Assembly (NCBI RefSeq): GCF_024496245.1
Contig: NZ_CP101740.1
Span: 3,258,001-3,322,000, forward strand
Source of the DNA: Sphingomonas qomolangmaensis
GTDB taxonomy: Bacteria > Pseudomonadota > Alphaproteobacteria > Sphingomonadales > Sphingomonadaceae
DNA: 64,000 nt
Direction: 5' to 3'
Part shown: in pieces, positions 61,991 through 64,000 of the stretch
Layout: every line of letters starts with the position of its first letter
How positions within the stretch are numbered: the first letter of the stretch is position 1
The notes under the pieces: model-generated
What the model was told of the DNA's origin: nothing
Seen by the model: the letters and a program-made list of their open reading frames with translations, nothing else
Databases searched by the model: none
Translations under genes and position numbers: made by a program

Positions 61991-62839
61991 GGTGCAGAGA
62001 ATAAAAGAAGGACTAGAGATGGCGCGCCTCAGACAATAATAGAAAAACCGTTGAGATAAGGTGAAGACACAATAGGACTCAATGAGTAACGCGGTAGTAT
62101 CAAGAGAACAAGGAGCCGCTGCCGTTAAAGCTCCAAGAATGCCGGAGAAACCCGGAAAGATATCCTACTATGATTGGCTTATGCGGCGTGAGAACCAGGC
62201 CAGTTCGCCGGTCCGAACTAGGCCTGACTTCAGACGCGAGGTGCGCTCGGGTTCCTAACTTTTTCATATCTGTGGCCCCGGCACGCAATTTGGGCGTGAT
62301 TCAAAGGGATTAAGCTGTCTCACTGCTGGGGTAAAGACTGCGCTCCACGATATCGGAATGATGATGATCCATAATGGCGGTTTATGCGCCCCGACCCCGC
62401 CACCTTGACGCAGTTGGATGAATGCAAGCCATCATTCCCTCCGTCGTTGAGGAATGCGACCTGCCGAATCGGGTCGAGCCCGGCTTAGGCTCCAGACCGA
62501 CCTCCTTGCAGCGGCATAATCCCTCGAAAACCGCCATATGTGACAGCTCCTGGATGATGTTTGAGCACTCCCGAACTCGGAAGACCAGTAAGCTGGCAGA
62601 TCGCCGCATTTCCTCGCTCCGATCCCGGTCGGGCGGAGACAGAGGCTTGGTCTGTCAGGCTGTGAGGCCTGCTTCCCGACGCGGTCTGGTGCCGGAACTG
62701 AAGCCACAACTATTGGCTGATCGAGGTGAGGGTGCCCGGTTCGTCGAGCGGGTCCGTTATTTTCCGGGTCCTTAAGACGGGCTTCGAAGGACTTTTGGGT
62801 GAACTGTATCTTCGGGTGAGCGCCCGTCAGCCCCGGTAT
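61991..62839. other. Intergenic region with possible GT1 start
   Basis: About 850 bases. The first 60 may encode the N-terminus of the GT1 protein. Beyond that no frame is convincing; small frames near 62422-62775 are Arg/Ser-rich. No repeats, tRNA or terminator with T-run were found. Confidence 0.45.
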
Positions 62840-64000
62840 TCATCGCGTGGGCAAGGTCGCGTCCAGCCTTTCGCCAATATCACGCAACCGCTGGTTAAGC
62901 TTCTTGTCGGTAATCGGTATTGCTCGATCGATCCGCGCGCGAAAAATCGGGTAAAGCGGCGCCGCTTCGACGAGGTCAGGATCGGCGAACACGTCCTCCC
63001 GCGCGGGCAACAGATAGCGCGGCGGTGCATCCCAACGCGGCATCAGCAACATCTTATAGGTGTCGGGCGCCGTCATGAAGCGCAGGAAAGCTTCGGCGTC
63101 GGCACGCTTCGCAGGAGCGAGCCGAGCTTGGATCACCAATATGTCGACCCAAGCAATCGGTTGTGAACCCCTGTCGGCTAAAGGCCATTCGGCTACCTTG
63201 ATCGTCTTCGGGTCCAGGCATCCCTCGTCCTTGCGGCAAGAAAGCATGGATTCGCTCATCGCGAAAAAGAGTTGTTCGGAATAGCCGACATAGGCGCGGC
63301 CCGCCCCACGCGCGAACTGGCCGGCATAGAAACCGGCGCGATCGTGATAATCGCCATCGCGACCAAAGCCGGGGCGGAACAGCGCAATTGCTCGCGTCAT
63401 CATCCCCACGACCCCCGGGTCGAGACGGTTCGGATCGACACGGCGGAGCGCGGCGTCGCGCGTCGCGAACTGGTCCATCGCTCCATCGAGGTATATTTCA
63501 CCGAGCGTCGATTTACCCGAGAAGTCTGCGATCAGCCATTGGTCGGGTTGACTGCGAAGCGCGCGCTCGATGTCGCCGAGCGACTTTGCGTCTTCGATCG
63601 CTTTATCGCCTTCTCGGTAAAACAGGAAGTTGCCACACACCCAGTGCGGAAGCCCGAGAAGCTTGCCGTCTTTCGTGACGATCTCTCGGCTGAAAGGTAA
63701 CAGCTGTTCCACGACGTCGCCAAAGCCGGTGAGCGGCGCAATGCGTCCGGCTTGAACGAAGTCATCAAGAAACACCGAGTCGAGCTCATAAACATCGGCG
63801 TTCTCATGGACGATACCTTCCTTGGCTGGCCTTTCGTCATAATAGCCGCTCTTGAGCGTAATCTGGAGGTCGATCTGAGGGTGCCTGGCTTCGAACTCCT
63901 GCTCGATCGCCCAATAGGCCGTGCTCGCATCCGGGATGTAAGGGTAGAGTGAGGCCTTGAGCACTCGCCTTGGCGGCGCAGCGCTGTCCTGGGCGATCGA
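62840..64000 (-). CDS. Thiaminase I-like (thiamine pyridinylase) protein, 5' end outside window
   Basis: At least 386 residues visible, open to the window edge; a GTG at 63964 is internal to the frame. It has the periplasmic-binding-protein fold of thiaminase I: LKASLYPYIPDA at the start, DVYELDSVFLDDFVQAGRI, and LGLPHWVCGNFLFYREGD with Cys at the catalytic position (C113 in B. thiaminolyticus), and RAYVGYSEQLFFAMS with Glu at the E241 position. The enzyme splits thiamine, swapping the thiazole for a nucleophile. A Ser/Ala-rich segment just before (AQDSAAPPR) suggests a signal peptide beyond the edge. Solute-binding-protein role for thiamine is the alternative. Confidence 0.8.
   Translation of the reverse strand, partial: SIAQDSAAPPRRVLKASLYPYIPDASTAYWAIEQEFEARHPQIDLQITLKSGYYDERPAKEGIVHENADVYELDSVFLDDFVQAGRIAPLTGFGDVVEQLLPFSREIVTKDGKLLGLPHWVCGNFLFYREGDKAIEDAKSLGDIERALRSQPDQWLIADFSGKSTLGEIYLDGAMDQFATRDAALRRVDPNRLDPGVVGMMTRAIALFRPGFGRDGDYHDRAGFYAGQFARGAGRAYVGYSEQLFFAMSESMLSCRKDEGCLDPKTIKVAEWPLADRGSQPIAWVDILVIQARLAPAKRADAEAFLRFMTAPDTYKMLLMPRWDAPPRYLLPAREDVFADPDLVEAAPLYPIFRARIDRAIPITDKKLNQRLRDIGERLDATLPTR

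Overview
The window looks like accessory DNA of a GC-rich alphaproteobacterium, most likely a sphingomonad (Sphingomonas, Novosphingobium or Sphingobium type). The support is the gene complement: ArdC, DUF2958, a plasmid-type ParB, DUF736, a TraF-like S26 peptidase, a lytic transglycosylase, a DUF3363/VirD2-like relaxase, a DUF2285 protein, and a luxR-luxI-phyH quorum-sensing unit. No rRNA, tRNA, CRISPR array or intact insertion sequence was recognised. All calls come from reading translations and motifs; no database search was run.

Layout. 1-7000: a UvrD-like helicase cut by the window edge, an unrecognised gene pair (a nucleotidyltransferase-like protein plus partner), and a HAD phosphatase overlapping a three-helix membrane protein. 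7111-29350: a Dpd island (7-deazapurine in DNA). On the minus strand runs a tightly overlapping operon dpdC - dpdB - dpdA - second dpdB - queE - queD - queC - dpdF - dpdG - dpdH - dpdI. It meets, tail to tail, a plus-strand pair made of a Cas4/RecB-like Fe-S nuclease and a 2129-residue double helicase (Upf1-like SF1 joined to DpdJ-like SF2). The Que enzymes should make preQ0, DpdA with DpdB should insert it into DNA, DpdC should convert it, and the helicase/ATPase/nuclease proteins should restrict unmodified DNA. Recognisable dpdD, dpdE, dpdK and folE are absent here.

29520-32554: gntR, phyH, luxI and luxR with a lux-box-like palindrome, on the same strand and directly upstream of the Dpd operon, so quorum control of the island is possible. 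32649-37068: a frameshifted DUF2285 gene, the wreck of a glyoxalase-type gene, and a four-gene cluster (UDG-like protein, two PD-(D/E)XK-like proteins, Abi_C/HEPN-like protein) of defence character. 37069-46218: conjugation and plasmid-type backbone with hairpin-rich GC blocks and a candidate oriT before the relaxase. 46219-49209: small regulators, small hypothetical proteins and remnants.

49210-61990: a secretion and modification locus. It contains a HlyC-type lysine acyltransferase, a prolyl 4-hydroxylase-like oxygenase, a double-glycine-leader protein carrying Pro/Tyr repeats and a zinc-protease motif, an exported protein, HlyD, a C39-peptidase ABC exporter, and a homologue of the borosin N-methyltransferase OphMA that ends just before where a core peptide would begin. 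Facing it is an operon of a GT1 glycosyltransferase, a GH5 glycosidase without signal peptide, and a SelO-like protein. Together they look like an undescribed exported, heavily modified polypeptide system, with some parallel to class IIb microcin maturation. 62840-64000: a thiaminase I-like protein running off the window.
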